From Actinoplanes couchii (GTDB taxonomy: Bacteria > Actinomycetota > Actinomycetes > Mycobacteriales > Micromonosporaceae), in the NCBI RefSeq assembly GCF_016862075.1, contig NZ_BOMG01000064.1, positions 248,001-312,000 on the forward strand: DNA of 64,000 nt, given 5' to 3'. Each line of letters starts with the position of its first letter. Positions within the stretch are counted from its first letter, which is position 1. A model generated the notes under the pieces. It was not told the origin of the DNA, did not search any database, and saw nothing but the letters and a program-made list of their open reading frames with translations. Both the position numbers and the translations under genes were made by a program. This document shows, piece by piece, positions 16,445 to 23,378 of this stretch.

Positions 16445-18771
16445 CCGAGGCCTGCCCGGTCCAGGAGCATCTCGGCGAACCCCTGGACGAAGGCGTCCAG
16501 GTTCTCGTCGGTCAGGTCGCCCGGCATCGCGGTGAGCGGGCCGGCCGTGGACCGGATCAGGTAGTCACGGCCGGCCAGGATGACCAGGTCGGCTTCGGTG
16601 GTCAGCATCGTCCGGGCGATGGCCTTGGCGTTCTGCTGGCCGTTGAACCGGTCGGCGTAGTAGCGGGAGAACCGGGTCAGGGTGCCGCCGTCGCGGTAGT
16701 AGGCGGTGAACACGTCGGCGATGTTCGCGGTGCCGCCCAGCCGCCGGGCCAGGTTGAACGCGTCGGCGTCCTCGATCAGGTCGCGCAGTTTGAACGTACC
16801 GCCGGTGGTGGGGTCGCTGACCTTGGCCAGTTTCTCCCGGCAGTAGGCCAGCCCGGACGGGTACTGGTTCGAGTCGCGCCGCCACTCGCCGTAGAAGGTC
16901 ATCAGGTCACCGCCCCATCCCGCGACGTCGCCGCGGTTCACGTCGTTGCCGCCGGGCCGGCCGTCGACCAGGGCGCCGTTGCAGGAGGCGCCGAGGTGCG
17001 ACACCTTCAGGTCGATGCCGAAGAACGGGTCGCGGACCTCGCGGACCATGTCGATGCCGAGCTGTTTGACGTACGTGATGAAGGTGCCGTCGACCGTTCC
17101 GATCAGGGTCCGCCACGGCAGGTCGTTGTAGTCCTCGTGGCGCAGGAACTCCAGCACCAGCTGGTTCGGTGGACGGTCCCCGCCGTAGGCCACCGCCCGC
17201 TGGTGCAGTTTGGTGACGTACTCCAGGAATTGCTCCAGTCCGGTCGCGGTCACGTTGACCGCGGCGACCGCGGGATCCGTACCCGGGCGATAGATGTTCT
17301 TGTCGATCTCGATCTTTCCGGCGTCCTGACCCACGGTGAGGGTCTGGACCTGGTTGAACGCCCAGTTGTCCGGCAGCGGAAAGCCCATGTTGCCGGAGAA
17401 GCCATAGGACATTCCGGAGACGAAGGACCAGCGGGCGTACGTCTGAGCGGTCACCCGGGCACAGACGTTGCGTGATCCGTAGACGCCGTGCACATACCGT
17501 TTCCCGGAGGACGCGAGCCCGGCGACCACCCCTTGGAAATAGGGGATGATGTGCGAGCCGATCTCGGCGTCGGTGGCGTCGTAGTCGACGGCGAAGTAGA
17601 TGACGGTTCCGGTCGCGAAGCCGTAGCCGACCGCGGCCGTGTGGGCCCGGCGGGCGTCGGAGTACCCGTTGGCGTAGGTGAACACGCCGACCTCACGGCC
17701 GTAGTACTGGCTGATCGGGAACACCCGCAGCCCGTTGCGGAAGATCGTGGCCAGTTCGCCGGGGCGGATCATCTTGTCGATGACGGTGAGGTCGTCCTCG
17801 TCCAGGTAGCGGCCGATGTAGCGGTATCCGGCCGCGTACAGGGTGCGGGCCCGGTCGTCGGTGATCTCGGTGACGCAGTCGCACGCCTCACCGCGCCGCC
17901 CCGGATCCCCGGTCGAGACCAGCACCTGGCACCAGGTGGCGTAGTCGGCCCGGCCGTTGACCGTCAGCACCGAGAACTGCTGCAGGGTGCGCACCGCCGA
18001 CGCCAGCGCCGGGGTGAAGTAGGTGGTGAACGTCGACCACACCGATCCGTCGCCGAGCGCGACCCGGTTGAACATCAGTGCCGCGCTGAACAGTTGCACC
18101 CAGATCCCGGTCGCGCCCTCGGCGAGTTCGTGCCCGGCCAGCCCGGACCGGGTTCCCGGCCCGAACACCCCCGTGGCGTCGGCGTCGCTCATGCCGAGTT
18201 CGTACTGGACCGCCAGGTACATGGCCTTCTGCACGTCGCGGGAGAAGATGCCGTCGCACGGGATGACGAAGAAACTCGCCCGGTTCAGGTAGCGGCTGTT
18301 CAGCCACTGCTGGACCACCCGGACCGCCGGGGTGCCGCCGGACACCTGGACGTACGCGTCCATCGTCAGCAGCGCCTTGAACAGTTTCGGCGTCACCGTC
18401 CGCTGGCCGGCGCCGGCACCGAAGACGTCCGCCGTGAGGTTCAGGATCGCGCTCTCGGTGCCGAGCCCGAACGTTCCGGTGATGCCGCCCGGATCGTAGC
18501 CCTTGCAGTAACAGGCCGACTGGATGATCTTGACGATGTTCCCGGTCGCCTGCCCGATCCCGATCGGCCCCCGGGCGTTCAGCGCCGCCAGGGTTCCCGG
18601 CCCGAACGCGTCCGACAACGTCGCGATCCCGAGCTCGTGCTGCAACGCCCGGGTGAGCGCGTACATCGTCGGCCACCCGGTCTGCCCCGACTCGGGCACG
18701 GGTACGAACCCGGCCACCGATCGGTAGGTGGTGTTGACCCATTGCTGTGCTTGCCGGACCCGCTCGTCCAC
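16441..18771 (-). CDS. GH25-like DUF1906 protein with peptidoglycan-binding repeats
   Basis: 776 aa. The N-terminal 290 residues contain three peptidoglycan-binding-like repeats, each ending in a FGxGT motif (DAFGPGTLAALN, GTFGLGTESAIL, GVFGPGTRSGLA). Residues about 300-500 form a DUF1906/Rv2525c-like glycoside-hydrolase barrel (AGYRYIGRYLDEDD, GTVIYFAVDYDATDAEIG, YVHGVYGSRNVC). The last 270 residues are a further, unassigned domain. No signal peptide is visible even though a cell-wall target is expected; export by another route, or a start upstream, are options. It leads the operon with two secreted proteins. A 26-bp palindrome lies 68 bases upstream. Confidence 0.8.
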   Translation of the reverse strand: MDERVRQAQQWVNTTYRSVAGFVPVPESGQTGWPTMYALTRALQHELGIATLSDAFGPGTLAALNARGPIGIGQATGNIVKIIQSACYCKGYDPGGITGTFGLGTESAILNLTADVFGAGAGQRTVTPKLFKALLTMDAYVQVSGGTPAVRVVQQWLNSRYLNRASFFVIPCDGIFSRDVQKAMYLAVQYELGMSDADATGVFGPGTRSGLAGHELAEGATGIWVQLFSAALMFNRVALGDGSVWSTFTTYFTPALASAVRTLQQFSVLTVNGRADYATWCQVLVSTGDPGRRGEACDCVTEITDDRARTLYAAGYRYIGRYLDEDDLTVIDKMIRPGELATIFRNGLRVFPISQYYGREVGVFTYANGYSDARRAHTAAVGYGFATGTVIYFAVDYDATDAEIGSHIIPYFQGVVAGLASSGKRYVHGVYGSRNVCARVTAQTYARWSFVSGMSYGFSGNMGFPLPDNWAFNQVQTLTVGQDAGKIEIDKNIYRPGTDPAVAAVNVTATGLEQFLEYVTKLHQRAVAYGGDRPPNQLVLEFLRHEDYNDLPWRTLIGTVDGTFITYVKQLGIDMVREVRDPFFGIDLKVSHLGASCNGALVDGRPGGNDVNRGDVAGWGGDLMTFYGEWRRDSNQYPSGLAYCREKLAKVSDPTTGGTFKLRDLIEDADAFNLARRLGGTANIADVFTAYYRDGGTLTRFSRYYADRFNGQQNAKAIARTMLTTEADLVILAGRDYLIRSTAGPLTAMPGDLTDENLDAFVQGFAEMLLDRAGLG

Positions 18772-18838
18772 GCTCCTCCGTCCGCCGTCGCTGAGGTGAC
18801 GTCAGCAGCATCCGGGGCGCCGGGCCCGTCAGTGAACA

Positions 18839-18864
18839 GCTATCTGTCCCCGGGGACAGATAGC
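18839..18864. promoter_or_regulatory. 26-bp perfect palindrome between divergent genes
   Basis: The half site GCTATCTGTCCCC (18839-18851) is followed directly by its exact reverse complement. A partial copy (AGGGGACAG) follows at about 18873. It sits in the 255-base gap between the minus-strand GH25-like operon and the plus-strand lectin-like gene, where a terminator would make no sense. A shared operator is the most likely role. Confidence 0.55.
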
Positions 18865-19026
18865 CACCAGCCAGGGGACAGCAGCCTCACCCGGTCCTGA
18901 CGGGGTGGTTGACCTGCACCGCAGGGATTCCACAGCCGAATCGTCGGGGGTTCTCGGTGATGGTCTTGCAGCGAACGACATGTTCGGATCCGGTGAACGG
19001 CATCGACGAAGACGAAAGGGAGACGC

Positions 19027-19446
19027 GTGAAGCGCTTCATCAAACTGGTAGCGGCATCCGCGATGGCGATGGCGATGGCGGCCGTGGCTCTGCCCGGCAG
19101 CCCGGCCAACGCGGCGGCTGCCGCAGCCGAGGCCACCTGCCACCACGCCACGCTCGGCGGCACCTACATCTGTGACTACGGCGTGGCCACGGCCACCCTG
19201 GCCGACGGCCGCAAGCAGGTCTTCGTGGTGGGCCCGAACCACGCGGTCTACTCCCGCTGGCAGCTCGGCGGCGGCACCTGGAACGACGCCTGGTACAACA
19301 TGGAGGGCAGCGTCTGGAGCCCCGTGGTGGTCAAGCACAACAACACGAACCACATCCTCATCGAAGCGACGGGTTCGAACGGCTACCGCTACTCCCGCCA
19401 CCGCAACGGCACCACCGGGGCGTGGGGCGCCTGGTCGCTCGTCTGA
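19027..19446 (+). CDS. Secreted lectin-like protein (single PLL-like blade)
   Basis: 139 aa. Sec signal MKRFIKLVAASAMAMAMAAV with cleavage near ANAAA (about residue 30). The mature domain has repeated short beta strands: GRKQVFVVGPNHAVYSRWQL, TWNDAWYNMEG, HILIEATGSNGYRYSRHRNG. These resemble the units of fucose-binding PLL-like beta-propellers ('DGRxQVFVxGxDxAVYxRWQ'). One unit is too short for a full propeller, so it may assemble as an oligomer or bind as a small lectin. GGGAGA precedes the GTG/ATG area. Regulation could involve the upstream palindrome. Confidence 0.7.
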   Translation: MKRFIKLVAASAMAMAMAAVALPGSPANAAAAAAEATCHHATLGGTYICDYGVATATLADGRKQVFVVGPNHAVYSRWQLGGGTWNDAWYNMEGSVWSPVVVKHNNTNHILIEATGSNGYRYSRHRNGTTGAWGAWSLV

Positions 19447-19460
19447 CCGGCCCTGATATC

Positions 19461-19492
19461 GAGCAGCCCTCACCGTCCGGTGGGGGCTGCTC
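19461..19492. terminator. Bidirectional hairpin between convergent genes
   Basis: GAGCAGCCCTCACCG (19461-19475) pairs with 19478-19492 with one G-T wobble and a 2-base loop. It lies right after the lectin-like gene stop and reaches the stop codon of the convergent SARP gene, so it can end both transcripts. Confidence 0.75.
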
Positions 19493-21107
19493 AGCTTGTG
19501 TAGCGCGCCCAGTCGACGTGGGCCGTGACCTGGCTCGGTGTCTCCTCGTTCGGGGCCGGGATCGAGCCCTCCGGCCCGGGGTTGATCTGCACGTAGAGAA
19601 ACATCGGGACGGTCGGGATGCTCACCGGGTCGGGCAACCTGCGGCTGTCGAGGATGACCGCACCGTTCAGGGAGACGGTGACAAAACCGGGCCGCCACTC
19701 GATCGCATACGTGTTCCAGGCGGTGAAATCCCCGGTCACCGGGGCACCGTCGACATGCTCGGCCTCAGCCCCGCGCATCACCGGATACATGACCCGGCGA
19801 TCACCCTCGTCGAACCGGGCCATCGTCATGAAGCCCCAGCCCGGGGTGCCCGGCTCGGCGGCGGGATACAACCCGATGGCCGGGGCGTAGCCGGAGCCGA
19901 CGTCGAACTTGGCCCGGACCTCCCAGATCCCGTAGCTGCGCACGATTCCCTGTTCCAGGCACCAGCAGACGGCGCCCGCGACGTTGCCGGCGCCGGTCGG
20001 GTTCCGCCCCGTACCGCGGATCTGCAGTTCGCCGCCCTCGACCCGGACCGCGCTCGGCGACCACGACGAGCCGTTCTCCCGTTGGGCCTGATTGGCGGCC
20101 CACTGCATCGGTGTCAGGGTCGTGCCGGAGAAGTCCTCGGTGACGGTGAAGGGGGCGGGAGCGGGGGCGGTGCGGCCGGACCGGCGGAACATCGCGACGG
20201 TGCCCAGCGTCACGGCGAGCGTCGTTCCCACCGCGACGGTTGCCATGCCGTACCGGCGGCGTTTTCCCGGGGAAACGGGCCGGTCGGCGACCGGCGGCGA
20301 AGTCGGAGGCTGGGGCGGGGGCGGCGCCGCACGTTCCGGCTCCGTCGGGACGCGGGCGGCCCCGGCCGGATGCCGGTCCCCGCGCAGGATCTCCTGGTAG
20401 AGCGCCGTCAGTTGCGGACTCGGGTCGGTGCCGTACTCGTCGGCGAGCCGCTGCTGGTGCAGGCGGCACCGTTCCAGGGCCTCGGTCGGTCGCCCGGAGT
20501 CGACCAGCGCCTTCACCAGCGCCACGACCAGCGGCTCCACCAGGGGATTCGCGTCGACCAGCGTGGTCAGCGGCGCCAGCACCGCCATGGCGTTGCCGAC
20601 GGCCAACTCGGCCTCGGCCCACTCCGCCCGGGCCGTCAGCAGCTCCCCGGTCAGTTGTTCACGGGTGCGCGTCGCCCATGTTCCGCTCACCCCGGTGAGG
20701 GGGTCGCCGCGGTGCAGCGACACGCTGTGCCGCAGCAGCTCGACACGGCGCTCCGGTGTGCACGACGAGGACCTCGACTGGACCACCAGGTCACGGAACC
20801 GGATCAGGTCCACGTGGTCGGGCACGGCAGTCAACCGATAGCCGCCGGGATGATTGACCACGGTCACATCGCCGAAGGACTGTTCGAGCATGCGCCGGAT
20901 GCGCGTGATGTGGGTGCCGAGGGTCCTGACCGCCTGCCCCGGCGGATCCTCACCCCAGACCCGGTCGATCAAAACGGTCGCCGGCACCACCTGGCCCGCG
21001 TCGACCGCCAAGGCCGCCAGCACGGCCAGGCGCCGCGGTTCGCCGCCAAGAACGACCCCATCGGCTGTACGGACCTCGACCGGCCCCAACAGCCGCACTT
21101 CCCCCAC
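19491..21107 (-). CDS. Membrane-anchored SARP/BTAD regulator with extracellular GH16-like domain
   Basis: 538 aa from a GTG placed 8 bases after GGGGAGG; in-frame sequence upstream is unlikely coding. Residues about 5-95 are an OmpR/PhoB-type winged helix (GEPRRLAVLAALAVDAGQVV, THITRIRRML); about 98-242 are the BTAD helical domain of SARP/AfsR proteins (EALERCRLHQQRLADEYGTD). Residues 243-285 are a Pro-rich linker, 287-308 one membrane span (MATVAVGTTLAVTLGTVAMF), and 318-538 a GH16/laminarinase-like jelly roll (SYGIWEVRAKFDVGSGYAPA ... NTYAIEWRPGFVTVSLNG, in parts). Where GH16 enzymes carry E-x-D-x-x-E, this protein has WGFMTMARFDEG, so it is probably a glycan-binding sensor and not an enzyme. 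It is divergent from the lectin gene at 21360, its likely target. A CadC/ToxR-like mechanism is inference. Confidence 0.85.
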   Translation of the reverse strand: MGEVRLLGPVEVRTADGVVLGGEPRRLAVLAALAVDAGQVVPATVLIDRVWGEDPPGQAVRTLGTHITRIRRMLEQSFGDVTVVNHPGGYRLTAVPDHVDLIRFRDLVVQSRSSSCTPERRVELLRHSVSLHRGDPLTGVSGTWATRTREQLTGELLTARAEWAEAELAVGNAMAVLAPLTTLVDANPLVEPLVVALVKALVDSGRPTEALERCRLHQQRLADEYGTDPSPQLTALYQEILRGDRHPAGAARVPTEPERAAPPPPQPPTSPPVADRPVSPGKRRRYGMATVAVGTTLAVTLGTVAMFRRSGRTAPAPAPFTVTEDFSGTTLTPMQWAANQAQRENGSSWSPSAVRVEGGELQIRGTGRNPTGAGNVAGAVCWCLEQGIVRSYGIWEVRAKFDVGSGYAPAIGLYPAAEPGTPGWGFMTMARFDEGDRRVMYPVMRGAEAEHVDGAPVTGDFTAWNTYAIEWRPGFVTVSLNGAVILDSRRLPDPVSIPTVPMFLYVQINPGPEGSIPAPNEETPSQVTAHVDWARYTS

Positions 21108-21258
21108 CCGCGCAACCTCCCCGCCCACGGCCCGCACGATTGGGCACACCGTATCAACCACCCCCAATAGCCCCAGGCCCAGCCCTATCTGATCATCGGC
21201 AGTGCACACTGTGGATCTCCCGCCATGGCCGGCCCGCACACTCGCCACCCGTTCCGGA

Positions 21259-21290
21259 GTTGTCCACCGAGTACGGGGCTGGTGAACAAC
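21259..21290. promoter_or_regulatory. Inverted repeat in the SARP/lectin divergent promoter region
   Basis: GTTGTCCACC (21259-21268) and GGTGAACAAC (21281-21290) are inverted copies with one mismatch and a 12-base spacer. It lies 70 bases before the lectin start and 150 before the SARP start. SARP regulators usually bind direct heptamer repeats, so another regulator is possible. Confidence 0.4.
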
Positions 21291-21359
21291 TCGCCGCGCT
21301 GCTGCGCTGTGTCGATGGACGCCAACCGGGTCCATGCCACCACCTGCACGGGGAGAGAG

Positions 21360-21935
21360 ATGAGAAGACGAATGACGGCGAGGATGGCGCTCGCCACCGC
21401 ACTGGCCGCTGTGCTGTCCATGGTCGGGATGGCCGCGCCGGCCCGGGCGGCCGCCGCCGACTGCCGGAATGCGACCGGGCCGACGTACGGCGCATGGTCC
21501 GGAGCGCAGAGCTACACGTACACCAGGACCAACAACTGGTGCATGCACAACCCCGCCCCGGGCCACGAGCACTGGCGACTGGTCTTCCAGGACAACGGCG
21601 ACCTGGTGCTCTACGACCGCGAGACGGTCCGCTGGAGGACCTACACCGCCGGCACCCGCCTGGTCTTCCAGAACGACGGAAACATGGTCGTCTACAACGC
21701 CAACGGCAGTGTGGGCTGGGCCTTCAACACGCTGACTTCCGGTGTCGGCCCCAACACCACCTATCGCCTGGAGTGGTACTTCAACGAACCCGGGTTCTAC
21801 TTCGGCGCGTTCATCAGACAGACCAATCCGAACTGGCCCCGTTTCAACGACATCAAGCCCGCGGGAAGTGGACCGCCCGGCCCCCTCAGCCGGACCGTTC
21901 CGGCGGGCATCGAACCCGTCCGCGGAAACCGGTAG
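21360..21935 (+). CDS. Secreted bulb-type (mannose-binding-like) lectin
   Basis: 191 aa. The start is the ATG at 21360 right after GGGGAGAG; a longer frame upstream overlaps the regulatory region. Sec signal (MRRRMTARMALATALAAVLS, cleavage near ARAAA). The mature part carries two bulb-lectin (B_lectin) repeats: LVFQDNGDLVLYDRETVRW and LVFQNDGNMVVYNANGSVGW. The sugar-binding consensus QxDxNxVxY is present as QNDGNMVVY and QDNGDLVLY. It likely binds mannose-type glycans outside the cell. It is divergent from the SARP-GH16-like sensor gene. Confidence 0.85.
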   Translation: MRRRMTARMALATALAAVLSMVGMAAPARAAAADCRNATGPTYGAWSGAQSYTYTRTNNWCMHNPAPGHEHWRLVFQDNGDLVLYDRETVRWRTYTAGTRLVFQNDGNMVVYNANGSVGWAFNTLTSGVGPNTTYRLEWYFNEPGFYFGAFIRQTNPNWPRFNDIKPAGSGPPGPLSRTVPAGIEPVRGNR

Positions 21936-21951
21936 AGCAGCGGGCGTACTG

Positions 21952-22647
21952 TCAGGCCAGCAGCGCTTTCGCCACCTCGTCCGGGTGGGTGAGCAGCGCC
22001 TCGTGGCCGCCGGGGACCATGATCGGCCGGGTGCCGACGCGAGCCGCGAGTTCATCGCCGGGTGCGGCGAGGGCGTGGTCGTTCTCGGCGAGCACATAGG
22101 TGACCGGCAGGCCGAGCGTCTCGACTCCGGGAAGGTCCTGCGCGTCGGTCATGTACCCGCCGGGCTGCGGGAGCAGCTGATCGAAGACGACACGTTGCAG
22201 TTGCTCGGGTTCGCCGGGCATCAGCCCCTGGGTGAACGAGCCGAAGTCGATGCCGATGGTCTGGTCCGGTGAGGCGGCGATCGTGTCGCGGACGAAGCCT
22301 TCCATCGGGCCCATGGCGGCGGCCATGGATTCCCCGGGCCGCGGGATGAACGCGCTGAAGTAGGCGATCCCGGCCAGCCGCCCGGCGAGCCGGTGCGCGG
22401 CCCCGGTGATCGGGATGCCGCCCCAGCTGTGCCCGACGAGGACGACGTCGCGCAGGTCACGAGCCTCGACCGCGGCCACGATGTGATCGACGGCGTCGGT
22501 CAGCCGCAGCCCGGCCGGGTCGTCGCCGAGGTTCAGGCCGGGCATGGTGAGTGCGGTCGCGCCGTGCCCGGCCGCCCGGATCCGGCTGCCGACGGCGTGC
22601 CAGGACCAGCCACCGTGCCAGGCGCCGGGGATGAACACGTAGTGCAT
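21952..22647 (-). CDS. Alpha/beta hydrolase (salicylate-esterase/MES-like)
   Basis: 231 aa. The N-terminus MHYVFIPGAWHGGWSWHAVG has the HGGW oxyanion loop of the methylesterase/hydroxynitrile-lyase-like branch. The nucleophile elbow is GHSWGG (serine near residue 73), with the acid in VLAENDHALA and the histidine in VPGGHEALL. Cytoplasmic. It probably cleaves a small ester. The gene is divergent from the TetR gene with a palindromic operator in the 86-base gap, so it is the likely regulated target. It is convergent with the lectin gene, 16 bases apart. Confidence 0.88.
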   Translation of the reverse strand: MHYVFIPGAWHGGWSWHAVGSRIRAAGHGATALTMPGLNLGDDPAGLRLTDAVDHIVAAVEARDLRDVVLVGHSWGGIPITGAAHRLAGRLAGIAYFSAFIPRPGESMAAAMGPMEGFVRDTIAASPDQTIGIDFGSFTQGLMPGEPEQLQRVVFDQLLPQPGGYMTDAQDLPGVETLGLPVTYVLAENDHALAAPGDELAARVGTRPIMVPGGHEALLTHPDEVAKALLA

Positions 22648-22703
22648 GAGGGGCTCGTTTCGTTCGCTGCCGAATTCGTGTCGGCGGACCGTACCATGTT
22701 GAT

Positions 22704-22717
22704 CAGAGTCGACTCTG
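22704..22717. promoter_or_regulatory. 14-bp perfect palindrome, probable TetR operator
   Basis: CAGAGTCGACTCTG is self-complementary and lies in the short gap between the divergent hydrolase and TetR genes, 17 bases before the TetR start. Position and symmetry fit autoregulation and control of the hydrolase. Confidence 0.65.
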
Positions 22718-22733
22718 GCGAAATAAGCCGACT

Positions 22734-23351
22734 ATGATCATGGACATGCAACCCACCGGCCGGCGCGCCGAGTACGCCGAACAGACCCGCCGCGCCATCC
22801 TCGAAGCGGCCCGCACCCTGTTCACCGAGCAGGGCTACTTCGCCACCAAGGTCGACCAGATCGCCGGGGCGGCACGGGTCGCGCCCGCCACCGTCTACGC
22901 CGTCGGCGGCGGCAAGAGCGGCCTGCTCCGTACGCTCATCGAGTCGGCGGTCAACTCCGAGGAGAACGCCCGTATCCACGCCGAGCTGGCCGCGGTCACC
23001 GACCCGGAGTCGCTGCTGGCCACTGTCGTCGGCGCGACCCGGGCCAAGTTCGAGCAGTGGGCACCGCTGATGCGCCAGGTGGCGGCTGCCGCACCGCAGG
23101 AACCCACCGTCCGCGACAGCATGAAGATCGCCGAGGCGAGCCTCCGTAACGGCCTGCGGCTGACCGCCGAACGCCTGGCCCAGCTGGACGCGCTCAGCGA
23201 CGGCATCGACGTGGACCGGGCCCAGGACCTCCTGTGGATCTACCTCAGCAACACCGCCTACTTCGTCCGGACCGACGACCTCGGCTGGTCACTCGACGAA
23301 TCGCAATCCTGGCTCACCGCCGCACTGACCCGGGAACTGCTCGCCCGCTGA
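22734..23351 (+). CDS. TetR-family repressor
   Basis: 205 aa. Residues about 15-62 form the TetR helix-turn-helix (RRAILEAARTLFTEQGYFAT, VDQIAGAARVAPATVYAVGG). The rest is a ligand-binding helical domain with LRNGLRLTAERLAQLD. Several in-frame ATGs near the start (22734, 22743, 22746) make the exact start uncertain. It probably represses the divergent alpha/beta hydrolase and itself through the palindrome at 22704. Inducer unknown. Confidence 0.88.
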   Translation: MIMDMQPTGRRAEYAEQTRRAILEAARTLFTEQGYFATKVDQIAGAARVAPATVYAVGGGKSGLLRTLIESAVNSEENARIHAELAAVTDPESLLATVVGATRAKFEQWAPLMRQVAAAAPQEPTVRDSMKIAEASLRNGLRLTAERLAQLDALSDGIDVDRAQDLLWIYLSNTAYFVRTDDLGWSLDESQSWLTAALTRELLAR

Positions 23352-23378
23352 AACCGTCGTGGTACGCCGCCGTTCTAC

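Noticed and set aside
18839..18864. Reading the 26-bp palindrome as a terminator
   Set aside because: It lies between two divergent gene starts, where no transcript from either gene would end.
1925..21107. Secondary-metabolite gene cluster suggested by a P450 and a SARP regulator
   Set aside because: No polyketide, peptide, terpene or RiPP core genes lie between them, and each fits another context better.
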